Shown: positions 1-6,381, counted from the stretch's first letter. The stretch: 6,606 nt of DNA from an uncultured Clostridia bacterium (GCA_947627075.1 CANQUR010000092.1:1-6606), one strand, 5' to 3'. The notes: a model not told the origin generated them from the sequence alone. Translations and numbers: made by a program.

Positions 1-52
1 TGGATGAAAGTGGGGGAGAAGGATACCGTGTTAAAAAACTTCAAAACAAAAC
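1..52 (+). other. Left flank of the R-M island, possible remnant of the interrupted gene
   Basis: Plus-strand frame 1 is open from the window edge for 21 codons and begins WMKVGEKDTVLKNFKTK. It stops at the TAA at 64-66, just inside the methyltransferase homology. The first 30 bases are GC-richer than the island beside them. This could be the upstream part of the solute-binding-protein gene whose 3' end reappears at 3142, but the piece is too short to prove homology. Its frame is also offset by one base from the right-hand fragment if the two are joined through the shared ACAAAAC word. Other readings are unrelated chromosomal DNA or a rearrangement breakpoint. Confidence 0.3.
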
Positions 53-990
53 AATTGTGTATATAATTTTTTTAGAGCTTCTATTGACGTATATTTACAC
101 TGACCGCTTTCAATATCCTCTGCAAGCATTTTAAAAATAGCAATCTCGCGAGCGCTATTAAATCGGGCAACATGATTAGGTATAGTCGGGCCGTTGGGCA
201 AATGCGAATATCGTTTACCGTTAATCCTTACGGGTGAGGGTAATGGGTAAAGTTTCGGTAAATCGCCAATAGCGTCACGAACAGTTGATTTCACCATAAC
301 TTTATGGCGAGGCAAAATTTCCGAATAAAATTTTTCAAGTTTATCTTGAGCGTACTTACCGTAAATTTCTTTTTGAATTCCAAGAATAATTATACGACTA
401 CGATTTTGCGGTATGCCATATTCGGTAAAGTCAATGATCGCTCGTCTCAAATCGTTTATTATCGAATATCCCGCTTCTTCAAATTTACGTTTAATAATAG
501 TAGCTATAAATTCCTTTCCCTCACCCGGTCTTGCACTTAACATACCTGGGACATTTTCAAAGACAAAAGCTCTGGGCTTGTAATGCTTAACTATATTTAT
601 ATAACTTTCAAATAAATAATTTCGATAGTCATTGCGCATTCCATTTGCATCACGAATACGTCCCGCCATCGAATAAGCTTGACATGGGGGACCGCCAATT
701 ATTAAATCAACGGATTTTCCGCTTTCTTGAATAATTGCATCAAGCCCCTTTGATTTTCCGTATTCTTCGTCTGTCCACCCATTAATTAACTCGTCTGTCC
801 GTTGAATGTCAAATCTTAAGACAATTTTATCGGCATTTTCACAATGCCATTTATTTTTCAAATGATTGCGTAACGTATCGCAGGGTGCTTTATCCCATTC
901 AACGCAAGCTAAGGTATTAAATAACCCGGACTGCAAAAAACCTTCCGTTAATCCGCCACAACCTGCAAATAAATCTATTGTATTAATCAT
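31..990 (-). CDS. DNA (cytosine-5) methyltransferase, C-terminally truncated
   Basis: Modification enzyme that transfers a methyl group from S-adenosylmethionine to C5 of cytosine in a specific site, here presumably one strand of the R-M target. Visible motifs are I (DLFAGCGG, residues 6-13), IV with the catalytic cysteine (GGPPCQ, Cys103), VI (ENV, 145-147) and VIII (QNRSR, 195-199). After about residue 230 comes target-recognition-type sequence. Family likeness ends near KKLYT (308-311) and an unrelated tail of eight residues follows. Motifs IX and X (RxxARLQ..., GNAVPP) are absent, and at 319 residues the protein is short for a complete enzyme, so it may be inactive or need a partner. The ATG at 990 is preferred because motif I follows directly and GAGGGTGG lies just upstream. 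A TTG at 1002 would add four residues. The start overlaps the stop of the preceding methyltransferase by 8 nt (ATGATTAA), suggesting translational coupling. Confidence 0.85.
   Translation of the reverse strand: MINTIDLFAGCGGLTEGFLQSGLFNTLACVEWDKAPCDTLRNHLKNKWHCENADKIVLRFDIQRTDELINGWTDEEYGKSKGLDAIIQESGKSVDLIIGGPPCQAYSMAGRIRDANGMRNDYRNYLFESYINIVKHYKPRAFVFENVPGMLSARPGEGKEFIATIIKRKFEEAGYSIINDLRRAIIDFTEYGIPQNRSRIIILGIQKEIYGKYAQDKLEKFYSEILPRHKVMVKSTVRDAIGDLPKLYPLPSPVRINGKRYSHLPNGPTIPNHVARFNSAREIAIFKMLAEDIESGQCKYTSIEALKKLYTQLFCFEVF
46..52 (+). repeat. ACAAAAC direct repeat, left edge of the R-M island
   Basis: The word ACAAAAC here recurs at 3142-3148. It lies immediately outside the point (about 58) where cytosine-methyltransferase likeness ends. 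It could be half of a short target duplication or a microhomology used in recombination. Seven AT-rich bases can recur by chance, so the position, not the sequence, is what makes it notable. Confidence 0.35.
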
Positions 991-2044
991 TTCCACCCTC
1001 AATTATTGCCCGCAATGAAAGCGCAAGATAATACCCCAACAATGGCGGAACCGCATTGCCGACTTGCCTATTTTGTTGGGTTCGAGTACCTAAAAAAACG
1101 AAATCATCGGTAAATGACTGTAAGCGTGCATTTTCCCTCACTGTGGGAATGCGATTGTACTCATAATGAAAATGATTTCTATGTCCCGTATCAATGGTAT
1201 TAGATGGCTTATCTCCATGATACCTGGTCCAGGCAACATGGAATTTTCTGCTTTCCCCCCACCCTGCAGGTAAATCTTTATAGTTTCCACCCTCGGGGAC
1301 TAAGGCAATTGTATTTTGAACCATTTGTGAATGTTTTGCAGCGACATGATTGAATAAGACAGAACTTGCTTTACGCATAAGTTTTTGATAATCTGTTTTA
1401 GGATCCGAACTATAACTGTCTACTTCTTTTCCTATGTCGTTTATTCTTGAAGGCAAATCGCTTATAGCTTCTCGGCAAGTCCTGTAATTTGCGGGAGAGA
1501 ATAGCGCACTTGGGAAATGAGGGTATCCGATATCTTTTTTAACCCCCATAAAAATTAACCTATGCCTTATTTGCGGCACCCCATAATCTGCCGCACATAA
1601 AATTTGACATTTTACATTATATCCCAGACTTTCAAATTTACTCAGGATTTCATTTTTTATTTGACCATTATAAAGCGTTGCCATCCCGGGTACATTTTCA
1701 ATAATAAATCCCTTGGGATGGTATTCTTTTACTGCATCGAAAACCGCAAGGTATAATTTATTTCGTTTATCATCAAAATGGCGAGGCCCGGTTAAAGAAA
1801 ACCCTTGGCATGGAGGGCCTGCAATAATAACATCAATACTGCGACCTGAAACAACGTTTCTGATCAAATCAAAAGTTTGCGGATTTGATAAATCGGCTTT
1901 TAACGCAACTGCCCCGATATGATTGCGAGCAAAAGTATCCAATGCTGCTTGATCGTTATCAACACCGACGATAATTTGGAAGCCTGCATCCATGAATCCT
2001 CTTGACAGCCCTCCGCATCCGGCAAATAGATCTATAGCATTCAT
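983..2044 (-). CDS. DNA (cytosine-5) methyltransferase, complete
   Basis: Site-specific m5C methyltransferase of the R-M operon, 353 residues, a usual length for the family. All key motifs are present: I (DLFAGCGG, 5-12), IV (GPPCQGFS, catalytic Cys79), VI (ENV, 116-118), VIII (QIRHR, 158-162), a target-recognition region roughly 190-300, IX (RENARLQSF, 303-311) and X (GNAVPP, 329-334). Motif X brings the C-terminus back to the cofactor pocket, so this copy should be active. It starts five bases after the nuclease stop, with GGGGAG about 12 nt upstream inside the nuclease gene as a poorly spaced ribosome site. The downstream methyltransferase overlaps its stop. The two methyltransferases differ in their recognition regions, so they are probably not a simple recent duplication. 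Which enzyme protects which strand cannot be told from sequence. Confidence 0.93.
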   Translation of the reverse strand: MNAIDLFAGCGGLSRGFMDAGFQIIVGVDNDQAALDTFARNHIGAVALKADLSNPQTFDLIRNVVSGRSIDVIIAGPPCQGFSLTGPRHFDDKRNKLYLAVFDAVKEYHPKGFIIENVPGMATLYNGQIKNEILSKFESLGYNVKCQILCAADYGVPQIRHRLIFMGVKKDIGYPHFPSALFSPANYRTCREAISDLPSRINDIGKEVDSYSSDPKTDYQKLMRKASSVLFNHVAAKHSQMVQNTIALVPEGGNYKDLPAGWGESRKFHVAWTRYHGDKPSNTIDTGHRNHFHYEYNRIPTVRENARLQSFTDDFVFLGTRTQQNRQVGNAVPPLLGYYLALSLRAIIEGGND

Positions 2045-2049
2045 GGTGA

Positions 2050-3039
2050 TTATAATCTCCCCGTTGTTAAAAACAAGCCATAAATATTTTCTCTGTGATA
2101 TTTTACATTTTGTAAATCGGGTGCAAAAAAAGGATTATCGGGAATTCTTATAGAATGCCCGTTATATGATTGAAGAAAATCACTTGTTATTGCAGGATGA
2201 ACTTTGACTTTTAATTCATCATCTAAAGTAAAGAAGCCTTTATCAAACGCCCAATGCAAGTCTCTGCAGAGTGCCAATCCATTGCTTGGCAAAAATAATC
2301 CTCCATGGCTTCGAGGTTTAATATGAGCGGCTTCGAGGTTTGAAAAAGACCGGTATCGTATTACTGTGCCTGTAATAGCACATTGATTCCCATATCCGGT
2401 CATCACAAAATCCCTAAAAGTAACCGCATTAAATAAATTGGCGATAGCATCAGCTGAGCCGGTAATTATTCGCTCTGTTACTGTTGTATCAATGACAGGA
2501 TTGGGCGCATGATCGGAAAGTATAGCTTCAGCACGACGTTCAAATTCATTTAAGGTTCCGTCAAATTTTCCATATCCACCACGGATAGGATAATTTTCTA
2601 TTATTTGGTTTAGTTCACCATAATATGACGTTCCGTCGTTATGAACCAAATCCATCAAATATACTGTTTGAGCCATATCGTCATCGAAAATTTTTTGTTT
2701 CCTAAATACAACAATATCACCTGTAATAAAACGATAGTTATCTCCTTCCAAGGCGCGGTTCAGATAAATTCGATATTCATTCCTCGGATGCGCCGCCGTT
2801 GACCCATGAAATTTATCGTTATGATATACATAGTTGCAATATACCTTTTCGCCGGAATATAAGGGGATGATGGGGATAATGGTACTATCATTTAGTTGCG
2901 TCGTGGAAAGTGGAGGAAAGAACGAAAGAACATCTTCATTCATGGAAGTCAAAAGATAACGTCCTCTATTAGGCTTCCCGCTCACACCAATACTGCCAAG
3001 TTCTTGATGTCCACATTTTTTAAGATAATATTCGCTCAT
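2050..3039 (-). CDS. HNH restriction endonuclease of the R-M operon
   Basis: Predicted restriction nuclease, 329 residues. The C-terminal part carries an HNH_2-type beta-beta-alpha-metal core: QCAITG (219-224), AAHIKP with His239, PSNGL with Asn253, and LHWAFDKG with His262. His239 would be the general base and the Asn/His residues support metal binding, cutting DNA without ATP. The N-terminal ~190 residues hold a segment, EYRIYLNR (88-95) followed by GDIVVFRK (107-114), that resembles the B3/EcoRII-N-like DNA-recognition fold of some type II enzymes; this is a pattern-based guess. It is the first gene of the operon, directly ahead of two m5C methyltransferases, which is the main argument for restriction rather than another HNH role. 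The start at 3039 has GAGGAG about 6 nt upstream. No controller (C-protein) gene precedes it. Confidence 0.85.
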   Translation of the reverse strand: MSEYYLKKCGHQELGSIGVSGKPNRGRYLLTSMNEDVLSFFPPLSTTQLNDSTIIPIIPLYSGEKVYCNYVYHNDKFHGSTAAHPRNEYRIYLNRALEGDNYRFITGDIVVFRKQKIFDDDMAQTVYLMDLVHNDGTSYYGELNQIIENYPIRGGYGKFDGTLNEFERRAEAILSDHAPNPVIDTTVTERIITGSADAIANLFNAVTFRDFVMTGYGNQCAITGTVIRYRSFSNLEAAHIKPRSHGGLFLPSNGLALCRDLHWAFDKGFFTLDDELKVKVHPAITSDFLQSYNGHSIRIPDNPFFAPDLQNVKYHRENIYGLFLTTGRL

Positions 3040-3066
3040 ATATGCTCCTCTTCTTTTCTTGGAAAT

Positions 3067-3095
3067 ATTATATCATAAAAAACCCGATATTGCAA
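3067..3095 (-). promoter_or_regulatory. Promoter of the R-M operon
   Basis: On the minus strand a -35 TTGCAA (3095-3090) is followed, after exactly 17 bases, by a perfect -10 TATAAT (3072-3067). TG one base before the -10 makes it an extended -10. The expected start near 3060 leaves a leader of about 20 nt containing GAGGAG before the ATG at 3039. No palindrome like those at 5399-6496 is present, so this operon is not part of that putative regulon. Confidence 0.7.
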
Positions 3096-3141
3096 GTTCA
3101 TCCTATAATAATTTTATAATTGTTTCTATCTTTTTCTGTTT

Positions 3142-3148
3142 ACAAAAC
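3142..3148 (+). repeat. ACAAAAC direct repeat, right edge of the R-M island
   Basis: Second copy of the word found at 46-52, in the same orientation. It lies exactly where AT-rich sequence upstream of the R-M promoter gives way to coding sequence of the solute-binding-protein fragment. It is consistent with a target duplication or microhomology junction. No inverted terminal repeats or transposase were seen between the two copies. Confidence 0.35.
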
Positions 3149-3493
3149 TCTTTGTCAAAAAAGAGCAAAAAGCTCGACAAAGCCAAAGAATTTCTTTCGT
3201 TTTGCGCCACGCCCGAAAATTACAACTACGCCTTTGACAGAATATCGACGGTAAGTTGTTTTAAGGGTCAGACGACCAATATCGAATCCAAAATGGTGAC
3301 CGAAGCCGCCGCCTCGATCGGAGCCAAGGAACGCGTCTCTACCGCCGTCGCAAAGATAGTGGGATACAGTGCCGAGGACGTAGCCGCAGCCGTAAACAGC
3401 CTGTTCGACGGCGCAGTAGACGTCAAAGGGTGCGTAGCTGAAATGGATCGTCTGCGCCTTGCCGACGCCCAAAAACAACACGCCGATAAATAA
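3143..3493 (+). pseudogene. 3' fragment of an ABC transporter solute-binding lipoprotein gene
   Basis: About 115 residues from SLSKKSKKLDKAKEFLSFCATPENYNYAF to a TAA stop at 3491-3493. The SKK..LDKAKEFLSF-..PENY pattern, then a conserved FKGQT and a helical tail (AAVNSLFDGAVDV, EMDRLRLADAQ), is what the extreme C-terminus of extracellular sugar- or peptide-binding lipoproteins of ABC importers looks like. The first two thirds, including the lipoprotein signal, are missing. The in-frame codons upstream (3059-3142) are AT-rich non-coding sequence with no ribosome site. Composition supports a junction: 3301-3360 has 38 G/C of 60, against 19 of 60 in 601-660 of the island. The gene was probably broken when the R-M block arrived and is unlikely to be expressed as a working protein. 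The exact transported ligand cannot be inferred. Confidence 0.6.
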
Positions 3494-3511
3494 AATGTAT
3501 TTTAAGAATAC

Positions 3512-3550
3512 ATAAAACAAAATCGTCCGTAAAGGGCGATTTTGTTTTAT
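3512..3550 (+). terminator. Strong hairpin terminator after the binding-protein fragment
   Basis: A 17-bp stem (3512-3528 with 3534-3550, one G-T pair) encloses the loop GTAAA. The 3' arm ends GATTTTGTTTTAT, giving a T-rich release tract 18 bases after the stop. Because the left arm is A-rich, it could also stop transcripts coming from the repeat lipoprotein gene on the minus strand. Its survival next to a broken gene fits recent disruption. Confidence 0.75.
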
Positions 3551-3650
3551 GAAGCCGTAACACTTCATAAGAGGATTCGAACTCTCGTCGATTGTGCGCT
3601 TCGATCCGAGTTCATTGAAGAATGAGGATTTCTCCTCGCATTACGCGTTA
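3551..3650. other. Convergent intergenic spacer with small hairpins
   Basis: No gene is visible. Three short inverted repeats occur: ATGAAG/CTTCAT (3549-3554 with 3563-3568), GAACTC/GAGTTC (3579-3584 with 3608-3613), and AATG-AGGA/TCCT-CATT around 3622-3643. None is followed by a clear T-run on either strand, so none is a confident terminator for the minus-strand lipoprotein. The minus strand contains GTTCGAATCC, like a tRNA T-loop, but no tRNA folds around it. Confidence 0.4.
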
Positions 3651-5366
3651 TTATTGTGCCGCCGCTGCCGTCTTGGTAAATCCGTAGTAGGTGGTCGTCG
3701 TTGTGCTGCTTCCGCCGTCGGGGACACCAACCGCTCCTGCCATACCGCTCACTCCGCCTACGGCTACAGGAGGTCTGGGGACGACTCCGCCGGGACCGCC
3801 GCTGCTGCTTTGGGTCTTTTCGGTTATTTTAATAAAATACTGAGGATCGCCAACCGGTTGATATTGTTCATCTACCTCTTGATAGCTTCCGAATTTTACC
3901 GTAACTTCGGTTGTGGTGGTCTTTTTGTTTGTTTCGTCCTCGACTACCAACTTGCCGGTAAAGGCTCCGCCGTAGCTGTATACAACGTCGATAGTCCACT
4001 TTTGGATCGGATAAGTAACATCGTCGGTCGGCGCCGCTTCGCCCGCAGCCTTGGTCTGGCTGAGAGTAAACTCGAGTCTGTTGTCCGAAAAGCTCTTACC
4101 TACTTCGAGCTTAAAGCAAATATCTTTTTCTTCACCGTCGAAAATATTGCTTCCGTTATCATAAATTGTATTGCTACTCGAATAGCCCTCCCAACTGCCG
4201 AGAATTATATTCAAATCCTCTTCGTCGAGAGTGGATACAATTTGATAGCCGTCAAACTTATAATTACGCGGTTCATCTTGATCGTATCTTACAACTACTT
4301 CGGCATATTCTTCCTTAAATTCTATTTTGATTTTGTCGCCTTTGGTGGTTGATCCTCCCATAGCTAATCCCGCTGTTTCTCCGTACCAAATGCCGTCGGT
4401 CTCGTTAAATGTAAATTCAAGATCGGTAAAAGGAGCCCTTGAACTGCCGGCGTCTATCGAAGCTACAATCTTGGTTGCGTCAAACGTGTTGTTTTCGCCT
4501 TCGACATAGTCCACTTTAAGCGATACGGGGGCTTCGTTTTCGCCGTAGTCATAGCCGTAGAACGTTCCGTATCTTACTCTGTTTTCGAACGTCGCTTCGA
4601 GCACTACGTCCGACTCGGGCATCGTCAATTCTTCGCCCTTGTTGTAAATTTCGATTTCCGCTCCCGCTTGCGGCGCAGGCGTCTTTATCTTCCAACCGAC
4701 AAAGTCGCAGCCCGGCTTTGCGAGCGTTCCTTTGTCCTTAACTATCGCTTTGGAATCCTTTTTATATTCGCAGGAGTCTACCGGGCTCTCGCCGCTCGTT
4801 GCCGCGCCCTTATCATAAGTAACCTTATATACTTTAGCCCATATCGCCGTTAACGTTAAGGCGCTATCCGGCATCGTAACGCTGTCGCCCGGCTGATATG
4901 TCGTCGTGCCGTCGCTCCAGCCTTCGAATACATATCCCGTGCGCGTGATTTCGCAACCTTTGAGTGTAATAACATCATCTTTGGCTTTGTTGCTTTCCGT
5001 CGGAACGGTACCCGTTACGCCTTCGCCCGCCGAATATGTTACACCGTACGTCTTCGATTCCGCATTCCATTGCGCCGTCAACGTTACGTTAGCGTTGGGC
5101 ATCGTGTATTGAGCCTTTTCGTTATACGTGTTCTTTCCGTCGCTCCAACCCGCGAAAACTTTGCCCGCGTTGGTAAAAGTATTTTCTTTGAGCGCGAATT
5201 GCTCGCCGCCTTTATGCGCGACTTCGGTCGGAGCCGTTCCTTCTCCGCCGCCCGCTACGTACGTTACCGTATACGTCTCTTCCGTCGGAGCACACGCGAC
5301 TGCCATTGCCATGCACAGAGCTATTACCATTATTATCGGCAATAACACCTTTAATCGTTTTTTCAT
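3651..5366 (-). CDS. Surface lipoprotein with three InlB-like repeats
   Basis: A 571-residue predicted exported lipoprotein. Residues 1-25 form a signal peptide: basic MKKRLK, a hydrophobic stretch, and lipobox AVAC with Cys25 as lipid anchor. Three Listeria-Bacteroides/InlB B-type repeats follow, at about 31-100, 107-176 and 179-260, each with the YxVTY start, a central F.GW or V.GW and a closing TLTAxW or VLEATF. Residues about 264-515 form two beta-rich segments that I do not recognise. The tail (518-571) is low complexity: Ser-Gly-Pro rich, a run of Thr, then KTAAAAQ. Such repeats usually sit in cell-surface adhesion or carbohydrate-contact proteins; the role here is unknown. The ATG at 5366 is chosen because AAGGAGG lies 7 nt upstream and the signal peptide begins there. 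A longer frame to 5420 would start inside an operator palindrome. It is a single-gene unit with GC-richer codons than the R-M island. Confidence 0.88.
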   Translation of the reverse strand: MKKRLKVLLPIIMVIALCMAMAVACAPTEETYTVTYVAGGGEGTAPTEVAHKGGEQFALKENTFTNAGKVFAGWSDGKNTYNEKAQYTMPNANVTLTAQWNAESKTYGVTYSAGEGVTGTVPTESNKAKDDVITLKGCEITRTGYVFEGWSDGTTTYQPGDSVTMPDSALTLTAIWAKVYKVTYDKGAATSGESPVDSCEYKKDSKAIVKDKGTLAKPGCDFVGWKIKTPAPQAGAEIEIYNKGEELTMPESDVVLEATFENRVRYGTFYGYDYGENEAPVSLKVDYVEGENNTFDATKIVASIDAGSSRAPFTDLEFTFNETDGIWYGETAGLAMGGSTTKGDKIKIEFKEEYAEVVVRYDQDEPRNYKFDGYQIVSTLDEEDLNIILGSWEGYSSSNTIYDNGSNIFDGEEKDICFKLEVGKSFSDNRLEFTLSQTKAAGEAAPTDDVTYPIQKWTIDVVYSYGGAFTGKLVVEDETNKKTTTTEVTVKFGSYQEVDEQYQPVGDPQYFIKITEKTQSSSGGPGGVVPRPPVAVGGVSGMAGAVGVPDGGSSTTTTTYYGFTKTAAAAQ

Positions 5367-5398
5367 AAACCTGCCTCCTTTATTTTTTCTCGTTTTTT

Positions 5399-5425
5399 GT
5401 ACGTTGAATATCTTATTCAATGATC
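5399..5425. promoter_or_regulatory. 27-bp palindromic operator, copy A, upstream of the repeat lipoprotein
   Basis: Arms GTACGTTGAATA and TATTCAATGATC around a 3-base centre (TCT), with three mismatched arm positions, so it is the least perfect of four copies. It ends 18 nt before the AAGGAGG of the lipoprotein gene, so it should overlap that promoter or its transcription start. A -10-like TAAGAT lies inside it on the minus strand, but no convincing -35 is seen 16-18 bases upstream. Confidence 0.7.
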
Positions 5426-5505
5426 ATTTATCCGAACTTTCTTTTCACTTTTATGTAAGATTTATTAAGCCTAAAAGAATTTGTAAAAAATTTTTTGTCT
5501 TTCTA

Positions 5506-5534
5506 TTGACATTTGGTTTTTCTTATTGTATAAT
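5506..5534 (+). promoter_or_regulatory. Perfect consensus sigma-A promoter with no clear gene
   Basis: TTGACA (5506-5511), 17 bases, then TATAAT (5529-5534): both hexamers are exact and the spacing is optimal. The predicted start is near 5541 on the plus strand, six bases before operator copy B. Downstream there is no ATG with a ribosome site before the terminator at 5642-5676, so the product would be a short non-coding or leader-like RNA of about 135 nt, or the promoter is a remnant of a lost gene. Confidence 0.7.
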
Positions 5535-5546
5535 ATCAGCATAAAC

Positions 5547-5573
5547 GTACATTGAATAAGATATTCAGTGTAC
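5547..5573. promoter_or_regulatory. 27-bp palindromic operator, copy B, at the start of the orphan transcript
   Basis: Arms GTACATTGAATA and TATTCAGTGTAC around AGA, with a single mismatched pair. It lies at about +7 to +33 of the perfect promoter at 5506-5534, a place where a bound repressor would block initiation or early elongation. As RNA it would form a 12-bp hairpin with a three-base loop at the 5' end. Confidence 0.75.
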
Positions 5574-5641
5574 CTTTTTTCTATTTTATTTACCCTGCCT
5601 TTTTTCTTTTTTATCGTTATTATAATTAAAAAATCGTACAA
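5574..5641 (+). other. Pyrimidine-rich spacer between operator B and the terminator
   Basis: Strongly T-rich on the plus strand (runs of CTTTTTT and similar), with no ATG and no ribosome site. A GTG-started frame at 5568 encodes 33 mostly hydrophobic residues and ends inside the terminator hairpin. With no ribosome site it is probably a by-product of T-richness. If the upstream promoter works, this DNA is the body of its transcript. Confidence 0.35.
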
Positions 5642-5676
5642 AAAAAGAATCTCACGAGGTTCGTGAGATTCTTTTT
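5642..5676 (-). terminator. Ferritin terminator, probably bidirectional
   Basis: A perfect 16-bp stem (5642-5657 with 5661-5676, core GAATCTCACGA/TCGTGAGATTC) with the 3-base loop GGT. On the minus strand it begins 28 bases after the ferritin stop and ends in a run of seven T. On the plus strand it ends in five T and would also stop the orphan transcript started near 5541. Confidence 0.88.
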
Positions 5677-5703
5677 GTAATCGATATTAAAAGTTGTATT
5701 ATA

Positions 5704-6222
5704 TTACATTGCGGGACCGGTGGTCGAAGGCGCGTAAACTCTGGCGCTGAGCTCCTGATTGAGCGCATAGAGTCCCTTTGCGTCGCCGCCGAACAACTTC
5801 ATCTTTTTGATCATGTCGTCGGCATTGGTCTCTTCCTCGCCCTGTTCCTTAATAAACCAATCGAGGAATTGCATTGTTCTGTAATCCTTTTGGGAAACCG
5901 CTTCGTGATAGATGGCGGTGATAAGCGAAGTTACGTATTGCTCGTGCTCATAGCCGATTTCGAGCGGCGTAAGATGATTTTTGAACACCTTGTCGGGCTT
6001 GTCGATCGCCTTGAATTCCACTCTGACTCCGTTGTCTATAAGATATCTGCGGAACATGAAAGCGTGATCGCGTTCCTCTTTTGCCTGAACTTCGTACCAA
6101 TTGGCAAAGCCGTTAAGACCCTCGTCGGCATAGTAATTGGCAAAATCAAGATAGAGATAAGCCGAGTATAACTCTTTGTTAATTTGGTCATTAAGCAATT
6201 CAACGATTTTTTTATTCAACAT
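5704..6222 (-). CDS. ftnA: Bacterial non-haem ferritin
   Basis: Cytoplasmic iron-storage protein, 172 residues, expected to form a 24-subunit shell that oxidises Fe(II) and stores it as a ferric mineral. The four-helix-bundle ferroxidase ligands fall at the same numbers as I recall for E. coli FtnA: Glu17, Glu49/Glu50 and His53 (EERDH), Glu94, Glu126/Gln127 and Glu130 (EQGEEE), with Tyr24 and Trp122 also present. No haem-binding methionine of the bacterioferritin kind is apparent and the length is typical of ferritin, so this is not Bfr or Dps. ATG 6222 is chosen because AGGAGG lies 7 nt upstream and MLNKKIVELL is the usual N-terminus; an upstream ATG at 6258 would add 12 unlikely residues. 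It stands alone with its own terminator. Two promoters can be proposed, one carrying operator copy C, hinting at regulated and basal expression. Confidence 0.95.
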   Translation of the reverse strand: MLNKKIVELLNDQINKELYSAYLYLDFANYYADEGLNGFANWYEVQAKEERDHAFMFRRYLIDNGVRVEFKAIDKPDKVFKNHLTPLEIGYEHEQYVTSLITAIYHEAVSQKDYRTMQFLDWFIKEQGEEETNADDMIKKMKLFGGDAKGLYALNQELSARVYAPSTTGPAM

Positions 6223-6259
6223 AAAACATCCTCCTATGTTTAAGTTTTTGCTTGGCAAT

Positions 6260-6288
6260 ATTATACACCCAAATTAAACAAAAGACAA
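6260..6288 (-). promoter_or_regulatory. Proximal ferritin promoter
   Basis: Minus strand -35 TTGTCT (6288-6283), 17 bases, -10 TATAAT (6265-6260). The start would fall near 6253, giving a leader of about 30 nt with AGGAGG before the ATG at 6222. No operator palindrome touches it, so it could give expression independent of the proposed regulator. Confidence 0.65.
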
Positions 6289-6343
6289 GAGTTTTAGCTT
6301 AATTCAAATCAAAAATTAATTGTTTTTTCGAAGCAAAAAAATT

Positions 6344-6370
6344 GTACATTGATTAATATATTCAATGTAC
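6344..6370. promoter_or_regulatory. 27-bp palindromic operator, copy C, ferritin side
   Basis: Arms GTACATTGATTA and TATTCAATGTAC around ATA, one mismatched pair. The symmetry continues outward on both sides to 6340-6374, with AATTGTACATTGA at one end and its exact complement at the other, making it the longest dyad of the four. It covers roughly +5 to +31 of the distal ferritin promoter. The same symmetry would make a stable hairpin at the 5' end of that transcript. Confidence 0.78.
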
Positions 6371-6381
6371 AATTAATTCTA

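Noticed and set aside
2049..2076. TATAAT with TTGTTT 16 bases upstream, just before the second operon gene on the minus strand
   Set aside because: The -10 ends only four bases before the ATG, so the start would fall within the start codon. The -35 is poor. A leaderless methyltransferase transcript is possible but not supported.
3155..3568. Minus-strand reading frame opposite the binding-protein fragment
   Set aside because: The plus strand carries the recognisable C-terminal pattern. The minus product is Gly/Tyr/Phe-rich with no motif and crosses the terminator hairpin.
3565..3600. GTTCGAATCC on the minus strand, like a tRNA T-loop
   Set aside because: The flanking bases do not form a 5-bp T-stem, and no anticodon arm, D arm or acceptor stem can be built around it.
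3594..4352. Long plus-strand reading frame opposite the lipoprotein gene
   Set aside because: It is antisense to a well-supported gene with signal peptide and repeats, lacks a ribosome site, and its protein has no recognisable domain.
5128..5544. Plus-strand reading frame opposite the start of the repeat lipoprotein
   Set aside because: It overlaps the lipoprotein signal peptide and operator A, with no ribosome site or domain.
5568..5669. GTG-started 33-residue hydrophobic peptide on the plus strand
   Set aside because: It has no ribosome site, the start lies inside an operator and the end inside a terminator. The hydrophobicity follows from T-rich DNA.
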